DNA of 24,956 nucleotides from JBKEDC01 sp047971925 (GCA_047971925.1 JBKEAC010000135.1:1-24956), one strand, 5' to 3'; positions 7,242 to 16,625 are shown, counted from the stretch's first letter. The notes: a model not told the origin generated them from the sequence alone. A program made the numbers and translations.

Positions 7242-10200
7242 ATGAAGTACATTTTATTTTTTTTATCGTTGTTTGCGTTTTTAAATGTGAGTGCGCAATC
7301 AAATGGTGTTACTGGTGTTGTTACCAACGAGCAGTCGGGCGAAACAATACCAGGAGCAAGTGTAGTGATCAAGGGTACTACACAAGGTACTATAACCGAC
7401 ATTGATGGTCAATTTGTCATTGCAGCCAAGCAAGGCGATGTTTTACAAATTTCTTTTGTGGGTATGGTCCCTAAAGAAATTGTGGTAGACGGACGTGTTG
7501 TGAATGCACAACTAGTTTCAGCTACTACCGACTTGGAGCAGGTAATTGTAGTTGGTTACGGTGTTCAAAAGAAGAGTGTGGTGACTGCGTCTATTGCATC
7601 GGTTTCTGCCGATCAGTTGAAATCGGTTGCACCCACACGAGTAGATAATGCCCTAAAAGGACTTGCAGCTGGGGTTACTGTTACCCAAGCGTCTGGACAA
7701 CCAGGCGAAGGCTCGCAAATCCGCATCCGTGGTATTGGCACAATCAACAATAGTGATCCACTGTATATTGTTGATGGAATGCCTATTGATGGTGGCATTG
7801 ATTATCTGAACCCCAATGACATTCAATCAATCGAAGTTTTGAAAGATGCTGCGTCGGGAGCTGTTTATGGAGCTCGTGCTGCCAATGGGGTAATCTTGGT
7901 GACCACCAAGTCTGGCTCGAAAGGAAAAGTAAACGTAGCGTATGACTTTTCTTATGGCTGGCAATCAAAATGGAAGATGCGCGATGTTCTAAATGGTGTG
8001 GAATATGCCACATTGATGAATGAGGGTTTTCTAAACTCGGGCATGCCTGTTCGCTATGCTAATCCAGCCTCTCTTGGCGAGGGAACTAATTGGCAAGATC
8101 TTGTTTTCAACGATAATGCTCCAGTTCAAAATCATCAATTCAGTGTGAGTGGTGGTAGCGACAAAGTGGATTATTATTTTTCAGGAGGCTATTTCAAGCA
8201 AGACGGTATTGTGGGCGGAAATTACGATCGATCAAATTACGAAAGAATGACTTTGCGCTCGAATACTAACTATAGAATTATGGATGTTGATGACCGGAAT
8301 TTCTTAAATAAATTGACCGCGGGAATTAATATCTCGTATAGCCGTATCGAGTCAAGAGGAATTTCAACCAACTCAGAGTTTGGTTCTCCGCTAGGAAGTG
8401 CCCTAGCATTATCGCCACTATTGGGACTATATGCCGAAGACCAAGCGGCAGTAGCAACAGCTCACCCCACAGCGGTGACAGACCCAGAGACAGGATTGTA
8501 CTACACTATCCCAGGTGATGAATATAATGAAATGACTAACCCAGTAGCTGCACTACAATTGCCGGGAAATTTGGGCTGGTCGGATAAATTTATCTCGAAC
8601 TTTTTTGCTGAATTATCACTTTGGGATAACTTGAAGTTCCGATCATCTTTTGGATCAGACTTAGCTTTCTATGGCGATGATGGTTGGACACCCGAGTTTT
8701 ATTTGAACCGAAATAATAAAGCCGAATATTCAAGTGTGTTTTCCAACATGAATAGAGGAATTGTTTGGCAGCTAGAAAACGTATTGTCATATGAGAGATC
8801 AGTAGGCAAGCACAATATTCAAGCAATAGCTGGGCAATCAGCTAAGAAATCAACGGGTCGAAATGTGGGTGCAAGCCGTCAAGATTTGATTGAAGAAGAC
8901 CCTGATAAAGCAAATATCGATTTTGCTACAGGTTTGTCGGCTGATGGCAAACGTGATGGCTGGGGTGCTGCTTGGAGTCCCCACACCTTGGCATCTGTTT
9001 TTGCTCGTGTGAGCTATAACTACGACGAGCGCTATATGCTGCAAGCAACCGTGCGTCGTGATGGTTCCTCAAACTTCGGTTCTGGTCAGAAATATGGTGT
9101 ATTCCCATCAGTATCGTTAGGGTGGAACTTAACCAATGAAGCGTTCATGGAAACTCGTCCAGAGTGGTTGAGTGCCACAAAACTTAGAGCTTCTTGGGGT
9201 AGAAACGGTAACGAAAGTATCGGAGCATTTGGTTATACTTCATTGACTTCATCGGGCAATAACTACACCTTTGGTTCAGGACAAGGAACAACCTTGATTG
9301 GAACGAAACCCTCAGGTCTTGCCAATCAGAATTTGCATTGGGAAGAATCAGAACAAATCGACTTAGGTGTTGATTTTGGCTTCTTCGACAACACTTTGAC
9401 ATTCACAACTGACTACTATGTAAAAAATACGAACGGTATGCTGATGACGATGACTATCCCTTCTTATGTGGGAGAATCAAAACCAACAGGAAACGTGGGT
9501 GATATGCGCAATAGTGGTTGGGAATTTGAATTAGTCTATCGCTTCTCGGTGAGTGATTTCAATTTTAATATCAGAGGAAATGCTGCCTACTTGAAAAACG
9601 AACTTATTGCTTTGGGTAACTCTGATGGGTTTTCAAACTATGATTCTCAGCAAGGTATGGGAACAATCTCAAGAGCTGAAAACGGTTTGCCATTCCCATT
9701 CTTCTATGGTAGAAAAACGGATGGTATCTTTCAAAATCAAGAAGAGATCAATAGGTATGTAAACGCTGATGGAGCTTTGTTGCAATCAGTGGCTAAACCT
9801 GGTGACGTACGCTTTGTGGATATTGACAATAATGGAAAAATTGATGATGACGATCGTACAATGATTGGTAAAGGTATGCCTGATTGGACCTATGGTTTGT
9901 CGCTCGGAATGGATTATAAAGGATTTGACTTCTCGGTATTTTTACAAGGAACGGTGGGTAACGATATCTATGATGCTTCGCGAAGAACTGACATTTCCTA
10001 CATGAACCTACCTGCTTATATGCTTGACCGTTGGACAGGCGAAGGAACTTCAAATACCATTCCTCGATTTGTATTTCAAGATGACAATCAAAACTGGACT
10101 TCTTCAGACTTGATGGTGAAAGATGGTAGTTATATGCGTGTAAAAAACGTAACGTTAGGGTATACTTTACCTAGCCAGCTTACTCGACGTGCATTCATTG

Positions 10201-10361
10201 AAAAATTGAGAATCTATGTGATGGGTGAAAACTTGCTTACATTCACCAAATACGAAGGTTTCGATCCTGAGATTTCTTCTGGTGGCACTTCGCTAGGAAT
10301 TGACAGAGGTGTATATCCTCAAGCACGTGTTTACACTATCGGAGCAAGCATTAACTTCTAA
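7242..10361 (+). CDS. susC: SusC/RagA-type TonB-linked outer-membrane transporter
   Basis: Imports oligosaccharides across the outer membrane together with the SusD lipoprotein encoded 20 bases downstream. The signal peptide (1-18, ending S-A-Q) is followed by a carboxypeptidase-D-regulatory-like domain (about 22-98; PGASVVIKGTTQGTITDIDG). A TonB plug spans about 105-225 (V-G-Y-G-V-Q-K-K, I-R-I-R-G-I-G, YIVDGMPI, V-Y-G-A-R-A-A-N-G-V). A 22-strand-type barrel makes up the rest and ends R-V-Y-T-I-G-A-S-I-N-F. The conserved SusC acidic motif D-I-D-N-N-G-K-I-D-D-D-D starts at residue 860. The 1,039-residue length is typical of the family. This is the first gene of a tight five-gene operon. The glucan substrate is inferred from the GH16 and GH3 genes downstream, not from this sequence. 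The symbol names the family. Confidence 0.96.
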   Translation: MKYILFFLSLFAFLNVSAQSNGVTGVVTNEQSGETIPGASVVIKGTTQGTITDIDGQFVIAAKQGDVLQISFVGMVPKEIVVDGRVVNAQLVSATTDLEQVIVVGYGVQKKSVVTASIASVSADQLKSVAPTRVDNALKGLAAGVTVTQASGQPGEGSQIRIRGIGTINNSDPLYIVDGMPIDGGIDYLNPNDIQSIEVLKDAASGAVYGARAANGVILVTTKSGSKGKVNVAYDFSYGWQSKWKMRDVLNGVEYATLMNEGFLNSGMPVRYANPASLGEGTNWQDLVFNDNAPVQNHQFSVSGGSDKVDYYFSGGYFKQDGIVGGNYDRSNYERMTLRSNTNYRIMDVDDRNFLNKLTAGINISYSRIESRGISTNSEFGSPLGSALALSPLLGLYAEDQAAVATAHPTAVTDPETGLYYTIPGDEYNEMTNPVAALQLPGNLGWSDKFISNFFAELSLWDNLKFRSSFGSDLAFYGDDGWTPEFYLNRNNKAEYSSVFSNMNRGIVWQLENVLSYERSVGKHNIQAIAGQSAKKSTGRNVGASRQDLIEEDPDKANIDFATGLSADGKRDGWGAAWSPHTLASVFARVSYNYDERYMLQATVRRDGSSNFGSGQKYGVFPSVSLGWNLTNEAFMETRPEWLSATKLRASWGRNGNESIGAFGYTSLTSSGNNYTFGSGQGTTLIGTKPSGLANQNLHWEESEQIDLGVDFGFFDNTLTFTTDYYVKNTNGMLMTMTIPSYVGESKPTGNVGDMRNSGWEFELVYRFSVSDFNFNIRGNAAYLKNELIALGNSDGFSNYDSQQGMGTISRAENGLPFPFFYGRKTDGIFQNQEEINRYVNADGALLQSVAKPGDVRFVDIDNNGKIDDDDRTMIGKGMPDWTYGLSLGMDYKGFDFSVFLQGTVGNDIYDASRRTDISYMNLPAYMLDRWTGEGTSNTIPRFVFQDDNQNWTSSDLMVKDGSYMRVKNVTLGYTLPSQLTRRAFIEKLRIYVMGENLLTFTKYEGFDPEISSGGTSLGIDRGVYPQARVYTIGASINF

Positions 10362-10381
10362 TAAATTAAAATTACAGACAA

Positions 10382-11899
10382 ATGAAAAATAAATATATAC
10401 ATGTAATCTTGGGAGTCCTATTCTTAGCAAGCTTCTCGGCATGTTCAGGGGATTTTCTAGAGGTGGAATCAAGCACGAGTATCACCATCGACCAATACTA
10501 CAACACGGAAGATCGAATCTTCGAAGCCTTAGTGTCAGCCTACGACCCACTTTCGTGGAGCGATTATGTGTGGGGAACTTATTCTCCTTATGAAATGGTT
10601 TCCGATATTATGGGTGACGATGTTTATGTGGGTGGTGCCGACCAAAACGATATGGCAAACTTCCACCGAATTGCAAACTATGAAGTGCAAGCGGCAGGTA
10701 TTGGTTTGAATAACTGGACGGCTTACTATTCAGGTGTGAATCGTTCAAACATTGTATTCAAATACATGCCTGATGTGCAAAATATTTCAGAAGATACCAA
10801 AAACTTGTATTTGGCAGAGGCACAAACCTTGCGTGCTTTCTACTATATGCGCTTATGGAAATTGTGGGGAAATATACCATATTATGATGTGAACTTAGAG
10901 TTCCCATACACAGCCCCGCAATTGTCGGCTGACGAAGTTTATGCAAACATTGTGGCAGATTTAGAAGGTGTGCTAGACAATACAGTGCTTCCTATGAAAG
11001 CTTCATCTGCGAATTGTGGACGAGTAACATTTGCCATGGCGGCAATGGTTTACGCTGAAACAGTGATGTATCAAAACGACGATGCAAAATACAGTAAAGC
11101 ACTAGGCTACCTTAATGAAGTGATTTCTTCAGGTCAGTATGGTTTGGTTGATGATTACGCTAGTCTGTGGGAAGAAAGTGGAGAGTGGAGTGAAGAATCA
11201 ATCTTCGAAATAAACTATTTTCGAGTGAATGCCGCTCGCTCTTGGGATAATCCAATGGGTGATGGAGGCTCGGTGTATCCTCGTTTTATTGGCATTAATG
11301 GGATGAACGACCCAAGCGGTAAATATGGATCAGGATGGGGATTTGAACCTGTGCGAACTGAGGCGTATGAAATGTTTGCTGCAAACGACACTCGTAGAGA
11401 TGCATCAATCCTAAACATGGAGGCCTATTCAGCAGAAACAGGTGCTACTTATGATGCTCGTTACCAAAACACAGGCTATTTCTTGAATAAATATATTGCG
11501 CAGCAAGCGATGAATGTTGGGCAAGTGGCTGATGGCGACTTAAACTTCGGAAACAACACGAGAGTGTATCGTTATTCTGAAACGCTATTGTATGCCGCTG
11601 AACTTTTAGCTCGTGGTGTATCGGGTTCTGGAAGTGCGCAAACATACTTAGATGAAGTGCGCAATAGAGCTGGTCAAGCTTCAATTGTACCAAGTGTGGA
11701 TAATATTTTGAAAGAAAGAAGACTCGAATTCGTGGGCGAAGGTAAACGCTATTGGGATTTGGTTCGCAGTGGCAAGGCAGCAACAACGCTTGTGTCAAAC
11801 AAATATCGCACCAATGCGTGGACTGAAAACAAAAAGTATTTGCCTATTGAGCAAAATGAAATCGACGCAGACTCTAGTTTAGATCAAAACCTTTATTAA
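10382..11899 (+). CDS. susD: SusD/RagB-type glycan-binding outer-membrane lipoprotein
   Basis: Surface lipoprotein that caps SusC and captures oligosaccharides. The signal peptide ends at S-F-S-A with lipidated C21, followed by S-G-D-F-L-E-V-E. The N-terminal half has the helical (TPR-like) SusD pattern with L-A-E-A-Q-T-L-R-A-F-Y-Y near residue 140. The C-terminal SusD signature is complete: V-Y-R-Y-S-E-T-L-L-Y-A-A-E-L, LDEVRNRAG, L-K-E-R-R-L-E-F-V-G-E-G-K-R-Y-W-D-L-V-R and Y-L-P-I-E-Q-N-E-I. The 505-residue length is normal. It starts 20 bases after susC and ends 11 bases before the next lipoprotein gene, so co-transcription is expected. The symbol names the family, not proven starch specificity. 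Confidence 0.96.
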   Translation: MKNKYIHVILGVLFLASFSACSGDFLEVESSTSITIDQYYNTEDRIFEALVSAYDPLSWSDYVWGTYSPYEMVSDIMGDDVYVGGADQNDMANFHRIANYEVQAAGIGLNNWTAYYSGVNRSNIVFKYMPDVQNISEDTKNLYLAEAQTLRAFYYMRLWKLWGNIPYYDVNLEFPYTAPQLSADEVYANIVADLEGVLDNTVLPMKASSANCGRVTFAMAAMVYAETVMYQNDDAKYSKALGYLNEVISSGQYGLVDDYASLWEESGEWSEESIFEINYFRVNAARSWDNPMGDGGSVYPRFIGINGMNDPSGKYGSGWGFEPVRTEAYEMFAANDTRRDASILNMEAYSAETGATYDARYQNTGYFLNKYIAQQAMNVGQVADGDLNFGNNTRVYRYSETLLYAAELLARGVSGSGSAQTYLDEVRNRAGQASIVPSVDNILKERRLEFVGEGKRYWDLVRSGKAATTLVSNKYRTNAWTENKKYLPIEQNEIDADSSLDQNLY

Positions 11900-11910
11900 A
11901 GAATACAATT

Positions 11911-12699
11911 ATGAAGACATTAAATTATATCTTCTTAGGTGTGATGATGGCACTATTTGCCTGCTCGCCTGAGAATCATCAAGGAATAGACCCCAATAAC
12001 TTGCCATCAGTATCCGACTTAGATGTTGAAATTACTGTTGGCGAAAAAAACGTGGTAACTTTCGACTTAGTCAACCAAGGTGTTAATCCTGTTTGGATAT
12101 TTGGCGAAGGAGATATTCAAACAGTCGATGGATATACACGTTCATATTTGTTTGAAGGAACTTATGAAGTGGAGGTAAAAGCCTTTAATCATAATGGATA
12201 CTCAGATGGTTCTGTTGTGAAAAGTTTCACTGTTGAAGAAAGCTATTTGCCTGAGCAATATTATTTTTTGGCAGGCGAGGATTTATCAGGTAAATCATGG
12301 GTGTTCGACCAAGCAAACAATGGTTGGTATATGGCAGACCCAGGTAATGCCTACACAACTTGGTGGAATCCACCTAGTGGAGGTGTAGTTCCAGCAGATG
12401 ACTGGAACGGTAAAATGGTTTTTGACATTATAAACGAAGGAACAATGACGCACTGGAATGATGCGTCTGGCTCTTCTGATGCTTCAAGTCACTACTCTTT
12501 TAATGCTGATTTCACAGAGATCACATTTACGGGTGATGCCAACATCTTGGGCTCCGGCAAGAATACAAATGGAGAAGACCAAGCGGTAAATAATGGCATT
12601 TTCCAAATCGTAGAGCTGACAGCCGACAAAATGATGTTGTTTAATCCTGCAACCAATGGAGGAACAGGATGGGTGTGGATATTTGTCCCAGAAGAATAG
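11911..12699 (+). CDS. PKD-domain surface glycan-binding lipoprotein
   Basis: A 262-residue lipoprotein in the position where SusE/F or surface glycan-binding proteins are encoded. The signal peptide ends A-L-F-A with C18. A PKD-like immunoglobulin fold covers about 33-107 (V-N-P-V-W-I-F-G-E-G-D, then F-E-G-T-Y-E-V-E-V-K-A-F-N). The C-terminal part is rich in aromatic residues (S-W-V-F-D, G-W-Y-M-A-D-P, Y-T-T-W-W-N-P-P, D-D-W-N-G) that could stack on sugar rings. No catalytic motif is seen, so binding rather than cleavage is inferred. PKD-bearing lipoproteins are known companions of SusCD in laminarin loci of Bacteroidota. The spacing of 11 bases from susD indicates one transcript. Confidence 0.75.
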   Translation: MKTLNYIFLGVMMALFACSPENHQGIDPNNLPSVSDLDVEITVGEKNVVTFDLVNQGVNPVWIFGEGDIQTVDGYTRSYLFEGTYEVEVKAFNHNGYSDGSVVKSFTVEESYLPEQYYFLAGEDLSGKSWVFDQANNGWYMADPGNAYTTWWNPPSGGVVPADDWNGKMVFDIINEGTMTHWNDASGSSDASSHYSFNADFTEITFTGDANILGSGKNTNGEDQAVNNGIFQIVELTADKMMLFNPATNGGTGWVWIFVPEE

Positions 12700-12728
12700 A
12701 AAATAAATTTCATCCTTAAAGAAAGAGT

Positions 12729-12762
12729 AGATGGAGATACTTGCTCGCAAGTATTTCCATCT
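12729..12762 (+). promoter_or_regulatory. Strong intercistronic hairpin between binding protein and GH16
   Basis: A 15-bp stem (12729-12743 with 12748-12762, one G-U pair) closes on a ctcg tetraloop, 14 bases before the GH16 start codon. No T-tract follows, so it is a poor intrinsic terminator. An RNA processing or stability element separating the susCD/binding-protein part from the enzyme part of the transcript is more likely. It could also occlude ribosome entry to the GH16 gene. Confidence 0.6.
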
Positions 12763-12776
12763 TAAATTTAGAGCAT

Positions 12777-14282
12777 ATGAAACAAATATTTAGTGTATTG
12801 GCTTTTTTCTTAGCCTTTGCTTGTTCTGATTCCGACAGTTCGAGTTCAAAAGATGGAGTTGATTTACAAATTGATTTAACACCGCAGATGCTTAGCTTCA
12901 CGCATGTGCAAGGTGAGCAAATTATTGCAGTTAATGCTGATGTGGAGTGGGGAGTTAGTTCTTCGGAATCGTGGTGCAAAACTGCTCAAAGTGGAGGTGT
13001 GTCTGGTGCTGTAAATTTGGTGGTGAAGGTGGAAGCTAACGCTGGCGGAAGTGCACGCACGGCAGAATTGTTATTTAAGTCGGGAAAAGCAACGAAAGTA
13101 GTAGAGGTGTATCAGGAATACAAGGTGGAAGAAGTGGCATTGGCCGATGAAAACTTCAGAGCTTATTGCGTGAATAATTTTGATCTCGATGAAGATGGCA
13201 AATTTAGCACCAGTGAGGCTGCAAGTGTTGAGGAGCTTAATTTGTCTGCTCGTTCTATTACATCCTTGGCAGGTCTTGAGAGTTTCACCGCTTTGAAAAA
13301 ACTAAATGTGAGTAATAATGCGATTCAGGTGATTGATTTGCAAAAAGTGAAACTGTTGGAGAACTTAGATTGTAGTAATAATTCTTTGCAAGCATTAGAT
13401 ATCCGCATAAATGTCAATCTAAATACCCTAAATTGTAGTGGAAATGATGAGCTTGCGGTTGTCAATGTTTGGACGGGCTTTTCGCCTACAAGTAGTTTCA
13501 TTATTCCCGATTCTGCCAGCTACGTTGAACCAGAAATCTCAACTCCTCAAGGTTATATGTTGGTATGGAATGATGAATTTAATACCGCTCGTAGCACCTC
13601 AGGAAAGGCAATCATGCCTGATGAATCAATCTGGTGGTATGAAACAGGAGCTAGCGGTTGGGGAAATAATGAAATTCAGAACTATGTGGCGGCTTATAGT
13701 GGCACAGATACTTGTGCCATCGTTTCCGATGGTTCATTGAAAATTATTGCCAAAGCGGTAAGTGCAGGAGTGTACTCAATAAGGATGAACACGAAGGAAT
13801 CATGGACTTATGGTTATTTTGAAGCTAGGCTGAAATTGCCTACAGGAAAAGGTTTGTGGCCTGCTTTCTGGATGATGCCTCAGAATTTTACGGCTTGGCC
13901 TGCCGACGGTGAAATTGACATCATGGAAGAGGTGGGATATGATCCGAATCGAATTCACTCCTCGATTCACACCACAGCCTATAATCACAAAGATGGAACG
14001 CAGCGAACAGCTACCAAAATGGTGTCTGGTGCTGAAGGGTCTTTCCATGTGTATGCGGTGGAATGGACAGAGGACTACGTCAAAGGGTTTGTAGATGGAG
14101 AAGAATACTTCTCGTTTGAAAATGATAAAAAGGATAATTACGACACATGGCCATTTTATAAGCCATTCTACTTGAAGCTGAATTTAGCTTGGGGTGGCGA
14201 TTGGGGAGGTGCGCAAGGTATCGATGAAAATGCATTGCCAGCTACCTATGAGATTGATTATGTGCGTGTGTTTCAGAAATAA
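12777..14282 (+). CDS. GH16 endo-beta-glucanase lipoprotein with BACON and LRR
   Basis: Probable surface endo-1,3(4)-beta-glucanase (laminarinase type) that cuts long glucan chains. Signal peptide with lipidated C16, then S-D-S-D-S-S-S-S, which resembles the acidic surface-export signal of Bacteroidota. A BACON domain follows (about 28-115; L-S-F-T-H, W-G-V-S-S-S-E-S-W-C), then an EF-hand loop at 136-147 (D-L-D-E-D-G-K-F-S-T-S-E), leucine-rich repeats (about 152-235; L-K-K-L-N-V-S-N-N, L-E-N-L-D-C-S-N-N) and GH16 (about 258-501). The catalytic motif E-I-D-I-M-E gives E379 as nucleophile, D381, and E384 as acid/base, all intact. An upstream in-frame start (12741) would add 12 residues lacking a lipoprotein signal, and the hairpin would lie across it, so ATG 12777 is chosen. 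It precedes the GH3 gene by 12 bases. Confidence 0.93.
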   Translation: MKQIFSVLAFFLAFACSDSDSSSSKDGVDLQIDLTPQMLSFTHVQGEQIIAVNADVEWGVSSSESWCKTAQSGGVSGAVNLVVKVEANAGGSARTAELLFKSGKATKVVEVYQEYKVEEVALADENFRAYCVNNFDLDEDGKFSTSEAASVEELNLSARSITSLAGLESFTALKKLNVSNNAIQVIDLQKVKLLENLDCSNNSLQALDIRINVNLNTLNCSGNDELAVVNVWTGFSPTSSFIIPDSASYVEPEISTPQGYMLVWNDEFNTARSTSGKAIMPDESIWWYETGASGWGNNEIQNYVAAYSGTDTCAIVSDGSLKIIAKAVSAGVYSIRMNTKESWTYGYFEARLKLPTGKGLWPAFWMMPQNFTAWPADGEIDIMEEVGYDPNRIHSSIHTTAYNHKDGTQRTATKMVSGAEGSFHVYAVEWTEDYVKGFVDGEEYFSFENDKKDNYDTWPFYKPFYLKLNLAWGGDWGGAQGIDENALPATYEIDYVRVFQK

Positions 14283-14294
14283 AAAAATATAAAC

Positions 14295-16541
14295 ATGAAA
14301 AAAAGAAATAGTTTAGTTTTAGTGCTTGGTGTGGCTTTGCTGGTTTCGTGCCAGCAAAATGTACCGAAGAATGACATCGATAAGCGTGTGGAGGATTTAC
14401 TCGCCCAAATGACCATTGAAGAGAAGGTGGGGCAGATGAATCAATACACGAGCTTCTATGATGCTACGGGTCCTGTGCCTGCCAATGATTATGCGCAAAC
14501 TCGATATGAGCAGATTAAGCAAGGTTTGGTGGGCTCGATGCTGAATGTGAAAGGAGTGGAAGAAGTGCGGAAATATCAGCAGTTGGCAGTGGATAGCTCG
14601 CGCTTGGGAATCCCAATGATATTTGCAATGGATGTTATTCATGGTGAGAAAACAATTTTTCCCATTCCTTTGGGTGAAACAGCAAGCTGGGACTTAGAGT
14701 TGATTGAAAAAACAGCTCGTGTGGCTGCCATTGAGGCTTCGGCTGAGGGGATAAATTGGACGTTTGCTCCGATGGTGGATATTTCGCGCGACCCACGATG
14801 GGGGCGTGTGATGGAAGGTGCGGGTGAAGATACTTATTTGGGTTCGAGAGTGGGAGTAGCTCGTGTGAAAGGTTTTCAAGGCGATGATTTGAGTACGAAC
14901 AATACCATCATAGCTTGTGCAAAACACTTTGCTGCCTATGGATTTGTGGAAGGAGGGCGAGATTACAACTCGGTGATTGCCGACCAAACAACCTTGCATA
15001 ATGTGATTTTCCCTCCGTTTAAAGCAGTGCTGGAAGAAGCAAATGTGCGTACGTTCATGAACTCATTCAACATTGTTAATGGTGTGCCAGCCACTGGGAA
15101 TGCTTATTTGATGCGCGATGTTTTGAAGCGTGATTGGGCATTCGATGGTTTTGTGGTTTCCGACTGGGGAAGTGGTGCAGAAATGATTAACCATGGATTC
15201 TCGAAAGACTTGAAAGAGGCGGCAAAGCAAGCTGCAACTGCAGGTTCCGACATGGACATGGAGTCGAATGCTTATATCTCTCACTTGGTGGAATTGGTGA
15301 AAAGTGGCGAAGTACCTGAATCGGTGGTGGATGATGCCGCACGAAGAATCCTTCGCATTAAGTTTGAACTAGGTCTTTTTGATGATCCTTATAAATATTG
15401 CGACGAAGTGCGTGAAAAGGAAATGTTGTATAATGATGTACACATGGAGTTGGCACTTGAAGCTGCCAAACGCTCGATTGTCTTGCTTAAAAATGAAAAC
15501 AAGCTGTTGCCATTGAGCAAAGAACAGACGAAGATTGCCATTATTGGCGATTTAGCTGATGATAAAACAAGTATGCTTGGAAACTGGATTATGGCAGCTG
15601 AAAATGGAACCGCCGTTTCTGTAATAGAAGGAGTAGAGAAATACACCAAGAACTACACATATCTGCAGGGGGTGCGCTTGTTGGATGAGGTGCCAGCTTT
15701 TGCCACTCCATTGCAAGTGAATGAAACCGATAGAACAGGCATGAGTGAAGCAGTGGCATTGGCTGATAAATCAGATGTGGTGGTCATGGTGCTGGGTGAA
15801 TACGGCTTGCATAGCGGTGAAGCTCGATCGCGTGCGGAGCTTGATTTGCCAGGCTTGCAGCAGGATTTGCTGGAAGAAGTTTATGCCGTGAATAAAAACA
15901 TTGTGTTGGTGATTCCTAGTGGTCGCCCACTCACCATCACTTGGGCCGATGAGCACATCCCTGCTATCCTCGAAGTGTGGCAATTGGGCACTCGGGCGGG
16001 CGATGCTATCGCACAAGTGCTGTTTGGCGACTATAATCCTTCGGGCAAATTACCGATGACATTCCCTCGCTCGGTGGCGCACATCCCTGTGTTTTATAAT
16101 CATTTCAACACGGGTCGCCCCACAAGCGGTGAAATATTTTATCCGCACTACATGGAGGAAGACCACTCGCCGCTCTATCCTTTCGGCTATGGACTGAGCT
16201 ATTCAGAGTTTGAATATGCAAATCTTCAAGCGGAAGCATCGGAAGGCACAATTAAAGTGTCGGTGGAGGTGAAGAATACAAGTGATGTTGATGGAGAAGA
16301 GGTGGTGCAATTGTATATTCGCGATAAGGTGGCAAGCATTGTTCGCCCTGTGAAGGAGCTGAAAGGGTTTGCAAAGCGAATGATAAAAGCAAATCAGACG
16401 GAGAAATTCGAGTTTGAGCTTTCTAAATCAGATTTGAGTTTTTATAATGCTCAAAGCGAATTGGTATTTGAAAGTGGAGAATTTGAAATCATGGTAGGCG
16501 GAAATTCTCAAACCTGCTTATCAGTAGTTGTTGAGCTGTAA
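14295..16541 (+). CDS. bglX: GH3 beta-glucosidase, lipoprotein
   Basis: Releases glucose from beta-linked gluco-oligosaccharides, completing the work of the GH16 enzyme. The signal peptide ends L-L-V-S with lipidated C19. The next residues (Q-Q-N-V-P) lack an acidic surface-export signal, so it is probably on the periplasmic face. The GH3 N-terminal barrel spans about 28-350 with M-T-I-E-E-K-V-G-Q-M, S-R-D-P-R-W-G-R, A-K-H-F-A-A-Y-G and F-V-V-S-D-W, where D290 is the nucleophile. The GH3 C-terminal domain spans about 395-625; E509 in G-E-A-R-S-R is a candidate acid/base. A fibronectin-III-like domain (about 655-740) follows P-F-G-Y-G-L-S-Y. The 748-residue length is normal for BglX. It is the last gene of the operon; a related fragment of its 3' end recurs at 19382-19453. 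Confidence 0.95.
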   Translation: MKKRNSLVLVLGVALLVSCQQNVPKNDIDKRVEDLLAQMTIEEKVGQMNQYTSFYDATGPVPANDYAQTRYEQIKQGLVGSMLNVKGVEEVRKYQQLAVDSSRLGIPMIFAMDVIHGEKTIFPIPLGETASWDLELIEKTARVAAIEASAEGINWTFAPMVDISRDPRWGRVMEGAGEDTYLGSRVGVARVKGFQGDDLSTNNTIIACAKHFAAYGFVEGGRDYNSVIADQTTLHNVIFPPFKAVLEEANVRTFMNSFNIVNGVPATGNAYLMRDVLKRDWAFDGFVVSDWGSGAEMINHGFSKDLKEAAKQAATAGSDMDMESNAYISHLVELVKSGEVPESVVDDAARRILRIKFELGLFDDPYKYCDEVREKEMLYNDVHMELALEAAKRSIVLLKNENKLLPLSKEQTKIAIIGDLADDKTSMLGNWIMAAENGTAVSVIEGVEKYTKNYTYLQGVRLLDEVPAFATPLQVNETDRTGMSEAVALADKSDVVVMVLGEYGLHSGEARSRAELDLPGLQQDLLEEVYAVNKNIVLVIPSGRPLTITWADEHIPAILEVWQLGTRAGDAIAQVLFGDYNPSGKLPMTFPRSVAHIPVFYNHFNTGRPTSGEIFYPHYMEEDHSPLYPFGYGLSYSEFEYANLQAEASEGTIKVSVEVKNTSDVDGEEVVQLYIRDKVASIVRPVKELKGFAKRMIKANQTEKFEFELSKSDLSFYNAQSELVFESGEFEIMVGGNSQTCLSVVVEL

Positions 16542-16573
16542 CGCTTTTTCAGGTCAAGACAACTGTAATAAAG

Positions 16574-16605
16574 AAAAGAGGATGCCCGTTTAGGCACCCT
16601 CTTTT
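16574..16605. terminator. Bidirectional terminator between bglX and leuS
   Basis: The stem pairs aaaagagg-a-tgcc (16574-16586) with ggca-c-cctctttt (16593-16605) around the loop cgttta, with one A/C mismatch. The A-run on the left and T-run on the right make it usable from both sides. It lies between the stop codons of the two convergent genes. Confidence 0.85.
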
Positions 16606-16625
16606 CGTTTTATTTGGCAGATTGT

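Noticed and set aside
11445..11798. 117-codon minus-strand frame inside susD
   Set aside because: It is antisense to the conserved SusD C-terminal motifs and is composition-driven.
12729..12762. Intrinsic terminator separating two operons
   Set aside because: No T-tract follows the stem, and no TAnnTTTG promoter is seen in the 77-base gap, so read-through is more likely.
12741..12776. Upstream start for the GH16 gene
   Set aside because: It adds residues ahead of a standard lipoprotein signal peptide and lies within the intercistronic hairpin.
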